Shown here in pieces: positions 42,634 through 50,129 of a DNA stretch of 64,000 nt (its first letter is position 1; every line of letters begins with the position of its first letter). The notes under the pieces were generated by a model. The model made no database searches. It saw only the letters and a program-made list of their open reading frames with translations, and was not told the origin of the DNA. Position numbers and translations under genes: made by a program. Location of the stretch: positions 1 through 64,000 of the forward strand of contig JBFWUN010000023.1 of NCBI GenBank assembly GCA_050247235.1, written 5' to 3'. This stretch comes from CAIKBL01 sp050247235. Lineage in GTDB: Bacteria; Pseudomonadota; Gammaproteobacteria; Ga0077536.

Positions 42634-43599
42634 ATGGCCGCCGTCCTTCCGCAAGTTTCCTCTCCCTTCCGGTTTCCCGCGTTGACCCGCGGGCCGCTCC
42701 ACACCTTGCAGGTCAATCTCGGCTATCGCTGCAACCAGGCGTGCACGCACTGCCATGTGGATGCGGGACCGGCGCGGACCGAGGAGATGCACCCCGCAAC
42801 CGTCGACCTCGTACTCGAGTTCGCACGCCGGCGGCGGCCGCAGGTCCTGGATATCACGGGCGGCGCGCCGGAGCTCCATCCGCATTTCCGGCGCCTGGTG
42901 ACGGCGGCGCGTGATCTCGGACTGGAGGTCATCGATCGCTGCAACCTGACCATCCTCGAGGAGCCGGGCCAGGAGGACCTCGCCGGGTTTCTCGCCGCGC
43001 ACGCGGTGCGGGTGGTGGCGTCGCTGCCGTGCTATGGCGCGGACAACGTGGACCGCCAGCGTGGCAGGGGTGTGTTCGAGAAGAGTCTCCGCGGCCTCCG
43101 CCGGTTGAACGCGGCCGGTTTCGGCGGACCGGACGGGACGCACGTGCTCGACCTTGTCTACAACCCGGTCGGCGCGTTCCTGCCGCCGCCGCAGGCTGCG
43201 CTGGAAGCCACCTACCGGACCAGGCTGCGCGAGGATCACGGCGTCGAGTTCAGCCACCTGCTGACGCTTGCCAACATGCCGATTGCCCGCTTCCGCCACG
43301 CGCTCGCCCGCGAGGGCCGTCTGGAGGCCTACCTGCAGCTGCTCCGCGACAACTTCTCTGCCGCGAACCTCGCGCACCTGATGTGCCGGAGTCTCGTCAG
43401 CGTGAGTTGGGAGGGTCACGTGCATGACTGCGACTTCAACCAGATGCTGAAGCTGCCGTTTGCAGCGCGCCCGCGTGCCACGCATCTCGCCGAGCTGCTC
43501 GATGCTCCGCTCGACGGTCTGCCGATCACGGTGCGGGATCACTGCTTCGGCTGCACCGCCGGGCAGGGCAGCAGCTGCGGCGGCGCACTGGAGCACTGA
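42634..43599 (+). CDS. arsS: Arsenosugar biosynthesis radical SAM protein ArsS-like
   Basis: A 321-residue radical SAM enzyme. The [4Fe-4S] motif is CNQACTHCHVDAGP (CxxxCxxC), then LDITGGAPELHPHF and DRCNLTILEEPGQEDLAGFLA. The C-terminal DUF3641 region carries extra Cys (MCRSLVSVSWEGHVHDCDFNQML, DHCFGCTAGQGSSCGG). In ArsS the radical adds the deoxyadenosyl group to dimethylarsenite, making the core of arsenosugars. The fused arsenosugar-type glycosyltransferase gene follows 7 bp later, which supports the assignment. No arsM is in the window. Confidence 0.88.
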   Translation: MAAVLPQVSSPFRFPALTRGPLHTLQVNLGYRCNQACTHCHVDAGPARTEEMHPATVDLVLEFARRRRPQVLDITGGAPELHPHFRRLVTAARDLGLEVIDRCNLTILEEPGQEDLAGFLAAHAVRVVASLPCYGADNVDRQRGRGVFEKSLRGLRRLNAAGFGGPDGTHVLDLVYNPVGAFLPPPQAALEATYRTRLREDHGVEFSHLLTLANMPIARFRHALAREGRLEAYLQLLRDNFSAANLAHLMCRSLVSVSWEGHVHDCDFNQMLKLPFAARPRATHLAELLDAPLDGLPITVRDHCFGCTAGQGSSCGGALEH

Positions 43600-43606
43600 A
43601 CGGCCG

Positions 43607-45019
43607 GTGCGGATTCCCGCGATCTCGATCATCGTGCCGGCGCTTAACGAGGCCGCCGGCCTCGCGCGAAACCTGGCGCCGCTGCAGGCCTGGCGCGCGC
43701 GCGGTGATGAGGTGCTGCTGGTGGACGGCGGCAGCACGGACGGCACCCCCGCGATCGCGGCGCCGTCCGTGGACGCGGTCCTCGCAAGTCCTCCGGGGCG
43801 TGCGCGCCAGATGAACGCGGGCGCGCGCGCGAGCCGCGGGCACCTGCTGCTGTTCCTGCACGCGGACACCACCCTGCCATCCGAGGCGCGCGCGCTGCTT
43901 GCACGGTTCGCGCGGCCCGACTGGCGCGGCTGGGGGCGTTTCGATGTGCGCCTGTCCGGCCGGCATCCGCTGCTTCGGGTCGTCGAACGCGCGATGAACG
44001 TACGTTCCCGCGTGACCGGCATCGCAACCGGTGACCAGGCAATCTTCGTGAGCCGCGCGCTGTTCGACACCGTGGGTGGCTATCCGGACCAGCCGCTGAT
44101 GGAGGACGTTGAACTCTCGGCGCGGCTGCGCGCGCGCGCCTGGCCCGAGTGCGTGCGCGCGCCGGTCATGACGTCCTCCCGGCGCTGGGAGGTGGACGGA
44201 ATCGTGCGCACGATCGTCCGGATGTGGTGGTTTCGCTGGCAGTACTTTCGCGGCGCCGACGTGGCCGCGCTCGCCGCCCGTTACCGTCACACGCGGGAAC
44301 GACCGGTGCACGCCGCGGGGCCTCCAGGAGAGGTGCAGGCAACCCGGCACGGGCGCGCGGCAGTGGTGGTGTTCGCGCGCCGGCCCATCCCGGGCGCAAC
44401 GAAAACCCGGCTGGTGCCGGCGCTCGGCGCGGCAGGCGCCGCGCGGCTGTACGCCCGGCTGCTGGCGCGGACCTTGAACGAAGTCACGCGCGTGCCCGGC
44501 GTGCAGCGGTGCCTCTACGTGGATGACGCGGACGCAGTGCCGTGGTTCCGTGCGCGTCTGCCGGAAGACTGGCGGGTGCGGACGCAGCGGGGCGATACCC
44601 TCGGCGCCCGCATGTCCCAGGCGCTGACCGAGGTGCTCGCGGAACACCCGCGCGCAGTGCTGCTCGGATCTGACATCATCGATTTCGAGACCGCGCACGT
44701 GGTGGCCGCGCTGCAGGCCCTGGCCGGCGGTGACGAGGCCGTCGTCGCGCCGGCGGCCGACGGGGGTTACTGGCTGATCGGACTCCGACGCCCGTGTCCC
44801 ACGCTGTTCGACGGGATCGGCTGGGGCACGCCGGAGGTGTACGCCGAAACCGTCCGCCGGCTGGCAGAGGCGGGGATGGGCTGGCGCGCGCTCGCCCGCT
44901 GCCACGACGTGGACACGCCGGACGACCTCGCAGCGCTCGCAGCGCTGCTCGATCGTTCAGCGCGTGCGCCGCTGCTCGCGGGCGAGTTCGGCGCAGAACT
45001 GTTCTACCCGGCGCAGTGA
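43607..45019 (+). CDS. Fused GT2 glycosyltransferase (TIGR04283-like) and DUF2064 transferase (TIGR04282-like)
   Basis: A 470-residue protein joining two families usually encoded separately beside arsS. Residues 1 to about 225 are a GT-A family 2 domain: ISIIVPALNEAAGL, LVDGGSTDGTP, GRARQMNAGARAS, LFLHADTTLP. Residues 245-470 are a DUF2064/cofC-like nucleotidyl domain: VVVFARRPIPGATKTRL, LLGSDIIDFETAHV, APAADGGYWLIGL. The pair is named for arsenosugar synthesis but direct biochemistry is limited. Start GTG at 43607, 7 bp after arsS. Its 3' end overlaps the convergent ycgR gene by 63 bp. Confidence 0.88.
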   Translation: MRIPAISIIVPALNEAAGLARNLAPLQAWRARGDEVLLVDGGSTDGTPAIAAPSVDAVLASPPGRARQMNAGARASRGHLLLFLHADTTLPSEARALLARFARPDWRGWGRFDVRLSGRHPLLRVVERAMNVRSRVTGIATGDQAIFVSRALFDTVGGYPDQPLMEDVELSARLRARAWPECVRAPVMTSSRRWEVDGIVRTIVRMWWFRWQYFRGADVAALAARYRHTRERPVHAAGPPGEVQATRHGRAAVVVFARRPIPGATKTRLVPALGAAGAARLYARLLARTLNEVTRVPGVQRCLYVDDADAVPWFRARLPEDWRVRTQRGDTLGARMSQALTEVLAEHPRAVLLGSDIIDFETAHVVAALQALAGGDEAVVAPAADGGYWLIGLRRPCPTLFDGIGWGTPEVYAETVRRLAEAGMGWRALARCHDVDTPDDLAALAALLDRSARAPLLAGEFGAELFYPAQ

Positions 45020-45670
45020 ACTTCCCCGCAGGTCCACGAACCTTGCACCGACCCGCGGCACGCGGTTCTTCCGCAGCGGATCGTCGATGTAGCGGAATTC
45101 CACGTCCATGACGATCTCGCGTTCTTGGGGCAAGGTGAGCTGACAGATCGCGTGCATCCCGTGGTCACGCGCCGGATCGAGCGTGCCGATCCGCACCCGT
45201 ACGCCGAGTCCTTCCGGCGAGATGTCGCGGAGTTCGCCAGACAGGATGCGTTCGTCCGGCAGCAGCAGCGAGACCGGGTAGCCGGTGTTCAGCGGTACCG
45301 ACACGCGATGGGATTGGCGCCGCTGCGGGTAATCGATGCGCTCGGGGTAGGGCACCTTGTAGAACGGCAGGCCGCCCTCGGCGCTGATGCGCGCCACGCG
45401 GCTCGCGAAACGTACTTCAATTCCATCCAGCCGTGCCCGTACCTGCAGGTCACGCGCGCTCTCCAGGAGCACGTGACCGTCGCGCGGCGCGAGCTCGTCG
45501 AGCACGACGTACTCGTCCTCGTGGACGACTTCCAGGATTGCACTGGTGAACGGTTCGGGGTGCGTGCCCACATGCACGGTGAGCAGGCAGCGACGATCCT
45601 GCAGCCGCCGCAGCACCTCGGTGATGTGCGTACTGGAGTCGTCGCGGTCGACGATGGGCAGATCCTGCAT
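44957..45670 (-). CDS. ycgR: Flagellar brake protein YcgR (YcgR-N plus PilZ)
   Basis: A 237-residue protein. The N-terminal YcgR domain is followed by a PilZ domain with the c-di-GMP-binding RRQSHRV and the downstream DISPEGLGVRV. It binds c-di-GMP and slows the flagellar motor. It is downstream of flgN, flgM and flgA on the same strand, as expected. The last 63 bp overlap the 3' end of the convergent glycosyltransferase fusion. Confidence 0.9.
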   Translation of the reverse strand: MQDLPIVDRDDSSTHITEVLRRLQDRRCLLTVHVGTHPEPFTSAILEVVHEDEYVVLDELAPRDGHVLLESARDLQVRARLDGIEVRFASRVARISAEGGLPFYKVPYPERIDYPQRRQSHRVSVPLNTGYPVSLLLPDERILSGELRDISPEGLGVRVRIGTLDPARDHGMHAICQLTLPQEREIVMDVEFRYIDDPLRKNRVPRVGARFVDLRGSSLRRVEQFCAELAREQRRTR

Positions 45671-45708
45671 CGGGAACCCGGGAGGCGTGAAGCGGCGGTC
45701 GCGGCCGG

Positions 45709-46143
45709 TTATACGCGCTCGAAACGCACCGCCGCCGTCTCGCGGCTCAATCTGCCGGCCGCGGTGTAGGTGCGTTCGTTCGGGCGACGTCCGCTCAGCA
45801 GATCGAGCATCGACGTCATGAAGGACCGGCTGGCGTCGATCGCCGCGCCGTTCGTCCGGTTGGCGAGCGCGCAGCGTCCGAGCAGCGCCTGGATCTGGGC
45901 CCACTGTTCCCGTTCGCGCGGGTCGCCCGCCGTGGTGGGCGGCTGAACCTGCGGGGTCAGCCGCTCGAGATCGCCGGCGAGCCGCAGTTTCTCCGCCACG
46001 GCTGCTTCCAGCCGTGCGGTGTCGCGCTGGCGCACCGCCTCGTATTCGCTCGCGAGCGCCGCGTCGAAGTCCTTCAGCAGCGCGTGCAGCTGATGCCGCG
46101 GCTGCGCGTCCCCCATGGGATCGGATTCCGGTCCTTGGGTCAC
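45709..46143 (-). CDS. flgN: Flagellar export chaperone FlgN-like protein
   Basis: A 144-residue alpha-helical protein: LHALLKDFDAALASEYEAVRQRDTARLEAAVAEK and a C-terminal NRTNGAAIDASRSFMTSMLDLLSG motif, typical of FlgN chaperones for FlgK and FlgL (both encoded downstream in this window). Its start overlaps the flgM stop by 4 bp. Sequence conservation is low, so the assignment rests partly on position. Confidence 0.82.
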   Translation of the reverse strand: MTQGPESDPMGDAQPRHQLHALLKDFDAALASEYEAVRQRDTARLEAAVAEKLRLAGDLERLTPQVQPPTTAGDPREREQWAQIQALLGRCALANRTNGAAIDASRSFMTSMLDLLSGRRPNERTYTAAGRLSRETAAVRFERV

Positions 46144-46457
46144 GGTGCCTTCCCTGCGCCGAGCAGGTTCTCCATCGCGATCAGCTTGTCTGCGATCGCG
46201 TCCGCGTCCACCTGGTAGCTGCCGTCCGCGAGCGCCTGGCGCAGCTGCTCCACGCGTGCGCGATCCACCTGCGGCACGTTCTCCACCGACTTGCCCAGTT
46301 CCTGCAGGCGCGTCCCCAGGTCGGTCAGCTGGACGACGTCCTGCGCGCCCGCTCCCGCGGGGCGGCTCACCGGGTTGACGGGCCGTTCAGGGCGCGCCGC
46401 CGCGTTGTGCAACGTCGTCACCACCCCCGAGCCCGGACCATTGACCTCTGCGACCAT
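46140..46457 (-). CDS. flgM: Anti-sigma-28 factor FlgM
   Basis: A 105-residue protein with a disordered N-terminal half and a C-terminal helical region, VDRARVEQLRQALADGSYQVDADAIADKLIAMENLL, the sigma-28-binding part of FlgM. It keeps FliA inactive until the hook is complete. A textbook sigma-28 promoter lies upstream, which provides the usual feedback. Overlaps flgN. Confidence 0.9.
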   Translation of the reverse strand: MVAEVNGPGSGVVTTLHNAAARPERPVNPVSRPAGAGAQDVVQLTDLGTRLQELGKSVENVPQVDRARVEQLRQALADGSYQVDADAIADKLIAMENLLGAGKAP

Positions 46458-46485
46458 CGGCCTCTCTCCTGTTGTTCTGCGCGTC

Positions 46486-46512
46486 TTAGCGGCCGGCCCG
46501 CCGGGGACTTTA
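46486..46512 (-). promoter_or_regulatory. Sigma-28 (FliA) promoter of flgMN
   Basis: On the minus strand, TAAAGTCC (46512-46505), exactly 11 bp, then GCCGCTAA (46493-46486). The consensus is TAAAGTTT-N11-GCCGATAA, so 13 of 16 positions match. It lies 29 bp before the flgM start. Confidence 0.8.
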
Positions 46513-46579
46513 GGGCGCGTGCCAATAATGTGACGCAGGAACGATCCCGGGTTCCCTGCCGCGTCGCGGCGCGTTGACG

Positions 46580-47290
46580 CTAGCGGACCCGCAGGACGCC
46601 GTCGACCCCCACGATTCCCTCCACCACCCGCCGGGAATTCGTATTGCGCGCCTGGATCCGGTCGCCGACCGCCCCGTCCTGCAGCGCGACGCCCGCCATT
46701 CTGACGGCGATCGGGCCGCGTTCCAGCGCGAGGGTGATATTGGCCCCGCGCCGGATCGCACGCGGGCTGCGAATCCCGTTGACCGGCAGCACGGCCCCCG
46801 CCGGGAGCGGCCGCTGGACCTGCTTGCCCACGACCGCCGCCGCATCCTCGAAGTACTGTGCCGTCCGCTCACCGATCCACTTCTCCTGCACGGTCACGTC
46901 GGTCGCCGCCACCGTGTGGCCGGCCGGAAGCGCCCGCGTCGCGACCACGATGCGGCGCTTCTCGCGGACCATCACCGGCACGAAGATCGACCACGGCGCC
47001 GCGCCGTCGCAGCGCACGTTCACGCTGGTGGGACCGAGACCGGGTGCCCCGGGCGGCTGCGTCGCCGACAACGGCAGTTCGCAGGCCGGCAACCGCAGGC
47101 GCGCGTCCAGCCGCCCGACGGTGACCTGCAGGTCGGTCGACCCCCCGGACCGGGTGTCCGTGACATGCGCCTCGGCCGCGGCGCGGATCGCGGCCAGGTC
47201 CTGCACCCGCAGGCGCGCGGTTGCCGCGTCGACTTGCCGGGTCAGCAGCGCGGTAAGCAGCAACAGCATGACGGCGTAGAGATTTCGCAT
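46580..47290 (-). CDS. flgA: Flagellar P-ring assembly chaperone FlgA
   Basis: A 236-residue periplasmic protein with the signal peptide MRNLYAVMLLLLTALLTRQVDA and the C-terminal SAF-like domain (VVVATRALPAGHTVAATDVTVQEKW; FEDAAAVVGKQVQRPLPAGAVL). Ends with the conserved GDRIQARNTNSRRVVEGIV. It helps FlgI assemble into the P ring. Divergent from cheV. A sigma-54 type promoter lies 37 bp upstream. Confidence 0.93.
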   Translation of the reverse strand: MRNLYAVMLLLLTALLTRQVDAATARLRVQDLAAIRAAAEAHVTDTRSGGSTDLQVTVGRLDARLRLPACELPLSATQPPGAPGLGPTSVNVRCDGAAPWSIFVPVMVREKRRIVVATRALPAGHTVAATDVTVQEKWIGERTAQYFEDAAAVVGKQVQRPLPAGAVLPVNGIRSPRAIRRGANITLALERGPIAVRMAGVALQDGAVGDRIQARNTNSRRVVEGIVGVDGVLRVR

Positions 47291-47326
47291 GTCCGGGCCT
47301 CGTCCTGGGGGCGATGCCTTGAACGA

Positions 47327-47343
47327 TGCAAGGGATGTGCCGG
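47327..47343 (-). promoter_or_regulatory. Sigma-54 promoter of flgA
   Basis: On the minus strand, CCGGCAC-ATCCC-TTGCA. The GG at 47341-47340 and the GC at 47329-47328 are 12 bp apart as required, and the -12 TTGCA is perfect. One mismatch to TGGCAC in the -24 box. Confidence 0.7.
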
Positions 47344-47495
47344 TCGACGGTTACGGCAGCAGCCGCGGCGCTAAAGACCCGGGCGGAGCGCGACGCTACG
47401 GTTTCACGTGCCCGCGCGCGCGATGCCGGCATTGCTGCGCGGGTCATTTGCGACGGTCGGAAGGCGGCGTCCCCCTGGCGCCCGGAGAATGCTGC

Positions 47496-48428
47496 ATGAG
47501 TGTCATGGACGAAGTCGATCGCCTGACCCGCCTGGCCGGCGAGAACCGCATGGAAATGCTGCTGTTCGCGCTGACCTCGCCGCAGGTCTACGGCATCAAC
47601 GTGTTCAAGATCCGCGAGATCCTGCCCTGTCCCCCGCTGCGCCGCGTGCCCCACGCTCATCCGTTCGTGCGTGGCGTGATGCGGACGCGCGGCCAGACCG
47701 TGACCGTCATCGATCTCGGCGCCGTGCTGGGTCAGTACGAGGACCCGCGGTGTCCGCACGGCACCGTCATCATCACCGAGTATTCCGGCCGCGTGCTCGG
47801 GTACCTGGTGCGTACCGTGCATCGCATCGTGAACCTGGACTGGGAGTGGGTGCGCCCGCCACCGGCCGGGCTCGGTGACCAGACCTGTATGACGGCCGTC
47901 GCCGCCATCGACGATCAGCTCGTCGAGATCATCGACGTCGAACGCATCCTTGCTGACATCGTGGGCCTGTCGTCGACGGTCACCGCCGACGTCCGGCTCG
48001 ACGGCGCGGGCCTGCCGCGCCACGTGTTCATCGCCGACGACTCGGCGGTCGCGCGGCGTCAGATCGGCCACGTGATGACGCAGATCGGCGTGACGTTCGA
48101 CTGCGCGGAAAACGGCCGCGATGCGCTCGCGCGGTTGCATGAGTACGCCGCGCAGGGTCCGATCGGCCAGCGGCTCGCGATGCTGATCTCGGATATCGAG
48201 ATGCCGGTGATGGACGGGTACACCCTGACGAGACGGCTGAAGGCCACGCCGGCGCTCCAGGATCTGCACGTGTGCCTGCACACGTCCTTGAGCGGCGGGT
48301 TCAACCAGGCGATGGCTGCGAGCGTGGGGGCCGATCGCCTGCTGCCGAAATTCGATCCGGACGAGCTCGCCCGCGAAGTCGCGCGCGTGCTCGCCGGTGC
48401 GGGCTCGCCGTTGCCGCCCGCCGCCTGA
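47496..48428 (+). CDS. cheV: Chemotaxis coupling protein CheV
   Basis: A 310-residue protein with an N-terminal CheW domain (MEMLLFALTSPQVYGINVFKIREI, RGVMRTRGQTVTVIDL, residues 1-160) and a C-terminal response-regulator receiver. The receiver has the acidic pair in FIADDSA, the phospho-acceptor Asp in SDIEMPVMDGYTL and the conserved Lys in RLLPKFDPDEL. It couples receptors to CheA with adaptation. The start has a GGAGAA box. It stands between flgA and flgB as in Pseudomonas and Vibrio. Confidence 0.94.
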   Translation: MSVMDEVDRLTRLAGENRMEMLLFALTSPQVYGINVFKIREILPCPPLRRVPHAHPFVRGVMRTRGQTVTVIDLGAVLGQYEDPRCPHGTVIITEYSGRVLGYLVRTVHRIVNLDWEWVRPPPAGLGDQTCMTAVAAIDDQLVEIIDVERILADIVGLSSTVTADVRLDGAGLPRHVFIADDSAVARRQIGHVMTQIGVTFDCAENGRDALARLHEYAAQGPIGQRLAMLISDIEMPVMDGYTLTRRLKATPALQDLHVCLHTSLSGGFNQAMAASVGADRLLPKFDPDELAREVARVLAGAGSPLPPAA

Positions 48429-48533
48429 ACCTGCCTGCGCTTGCCGCGGGCGGCGTCGGTTTGCCGCCTGCCCGTGCGCGCTCCCGCATTCCAGCCCTTG
48501 ATCGATCAACGGGTTGGGTCATGCCGACCGACT

Positions 48534-48549
48534 TGGCACGAGTTTCGCT
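48534..48549 (+). promoter_or_regulatory. Sigma-54 promoter of the flgBCDEFGHIJKL operon
   Basis: TTGGCACG-AGTT-TCGCT with GG at 48535-48536 and GC at 48547-48548, exactly 12 bp apart. The -24 box is perfect and the -12 box is TCGC for TTGC. It lies 37 bp upstream of the flgB GTG. Confidence 0.75.
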
Positions 48550-48585
48550 CCTTTGCAGGCGACGCAATCGAACGAGGCACCTCCC

Positions 48586-48975
48586 GTGCGCAATCTCGAC
48601 CAGGCCATCGGCATTCACGCGCAGACCGCGATCCTGCGGGCGAAGCGCGCGGAAATCCTCGCCGCGAATCTCGCGAACGCCGACACGCCGCATTACAAGG
48701 CGCGTGATCTCGACTTCTCCGCGCTGCTGAGCGATGAACTCGGCGGCACCGCGCTGAACCGCACGAACGGCCAGCACCTCGCTGCCGGGGAGCAGGACAT
48801 CGGCGGCGCGGAACTGCTGTACCGCGTGCCGGCGCAGGCGTCGCTCGACCAGAACACCGTCGACGTCCAGGCCGAGCGCGCCGCGTTCCTCGACAACGCC
48901 GTGCGCTACCAGGCGAGCCTGCGCTTCCTCGAGAGCAAGCTCACCGGCCTGCTGAACGCATTCCGCGGAGACTGA
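48586..48975 (+). CDS. flgB: Flagellar basal-body rod protein FlgB
   Basis: A 129-residue rod protein. It carries the N-terminal axial helix with the LAANLANADTPHYKARDLDF motif shared by rod/hook proteins, and a C-terminal VRYQASLRFLESKLTGLLNAFRG helix. The GTG at 48586 is preferred because homologs begin at (M)RNLDQAIGIH; a start further upstream would overlap the sigma-54 promoter. First gene of the operon. Its stop precedes flgC with 1-bp overlap. Confidence 0.94.
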   Translation: MRNLDQAIGIHAQTAILRAKRAEILAANLANADTPHYKARDLDFSALLSDELGGTALNRTNGQHLAAGEQDIGGAELLYRVPAQASLDQNTVDVQAERAAFLDNAVRYQASLRFLESKLTGLLNAFRGD

Positions 48976-49397
48976 TGATGTCGCTCTTTTCCGTCATGAA
49001 CATCGCCGGTTCCGCACTCGCGGCCCAGACCGTGCGCCTGAACGTCACTGCCAGCAACATGGCCAACGCGGACAGTGCCGCGAGCAGCCTCGATCGCACC
49101 TACCGCGCGCGGCACCCGGTGTTCCAGACCCTGGCGCTGGAGACCGAGGCGTTCGACGACGCGCCCAACGCTGGCGTGCAGGTCGCCGGCATCGTCGAGA
49201 GCCAGGCGGCGCTGCGCCGCGAATACCAGCCCGGCCACCCGCTCGCGGACGGCGACGGCTACGTCTTCCTGCCCAACGTCAATGTCGTCGAGGAGATGGC
49301 GAACATGATCGCCGCCTCGCGCAGTTACCAGACCAACGTGGAGATCATGGAAGCTTCCAAGCAGATGCTCTCCCGTACGCTGGCCCTCGGCCAGTAA
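48975..49397 (+). CDS. flgC: Flagellar basal-body rod protein FlgC
   Basis: A 140-residue protein. It starts MMSLFSVMNIAGSALAAQTVRLNVTASNMANADSA and ends PNVNVVEEMANMIAASRSYQTNVEIMEASKQMLSRTLALG, the classic FlgC termini that form the rod's coiled coil. Overlaps flgB by one base. Confidence 0.97.
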   Translation: MMSLFSVMNIAGSALAAQTVRLNVTASNMANADSAASSLDRTYRARHPVFQTLALETEAFDDAPNAGVQVAGIVESQAALRREYQPGHPLADGDGYVFLPNVNVVEEMANMIAASRSYQTNVEIMEASKQMLSRTLALGQ

Positions 49398-49420
49398 GCG
49401 TTACGACGAAAGGAACCGCG

Positions 49421-50098
49421 ATGACCGATCCCTTCAGTGTGCTGCCGACCGGACTCGATGCCGCGCGCCTCAAGGAACAGGCGAAGACGGGTGAACGTGA
49501 CAAGGTCAGCCAGGAAGCCTTTCTGGAACTGATGGTCACCCAGCTCAAGAACCAGGATCCGATGAAGCCGATGGAGAACGGGGAATTCCTCGGTCAGATC
49601 GCCCAGTTCGGCACCGTGTCCGGCATCACCGAGCTGCAGAAGTCCTTCGCGTCGCTCGCGACTGCGCTGCAGTCCAGCCAGGCGCTGCAGGCCTCCACGA
49701 TGGTCGGCCGCAAGGTGCTCATCGAGCACGACCGGATGCTGGTCGACGGCCTCGGACCGGCGAAATTCGCACTCGACCTGCCGGTGGACGCGACGCGCGT
49801 GCGCGTGTCGATCCAGGACGCGGCCGGCACGCTCGTGCGCCAGCTCGAGCTGGCCGGGATGAGCGCGGGCACGCAGGACATCGCGTGGGACGGCCTCGAT
49901 GCCGCCGGCAACCAGGCCCCGGCCGGGACGTACCGCCTGAAGGCCGAGGCGCTCATCGACGGCAAGGCGCAGGCGGTCACCACGCTCGTGCGCGCGCCGG
50001 TGGAGAGCGTCACGTTGCCGCGCAATGGCGGCGCGGCGGTGCTGAACCTGTCCGACTACGGCGCCTATGACATCGATTCGATCAAGCGCGTGCTCTGA
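49421..50098 (+). CDS. flgD: Flagellar hook capping protein FlgD
   Basis: A 225-residue protein with the FlgD N-terminal signature QEAFLELMVTQLKNQDPMKPMENGEFLGQIAQF. A C-terminal FlgD Ig-like region follows (AGTLVRQLELAGMSAGTQDIAWDGLDAAGNQAPAGTYRLKAEA). It acts as scaffold for hook polymerisation. Ribosome-binding GAAAGG precedes the start. Confidence 0.96.
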   Translation: MTDPFSVLPTGLDAARLKEQAKTGERDKVSQEAFLELMVTQLKNQDPMKPMENGEFLGQIAQFGTVSGITELQKSFASLATALQSSQALQASTMVGRKVLIEHDRMLVDGLGPAKFALDLPVDATRVRVSIQDAAGTLVRQLELAGMSAGTQDIAWDGLDAAGNQAPAGTYRLKAEALIDGKAQAVTTLVRAPVESVTLPRNGGAAVLNLSDYGAYDIDSIKRVL

Positions 50099-50129
50099 GC
50101 CGCGCTGAAGACACTCCCAGGAGAAAGAC

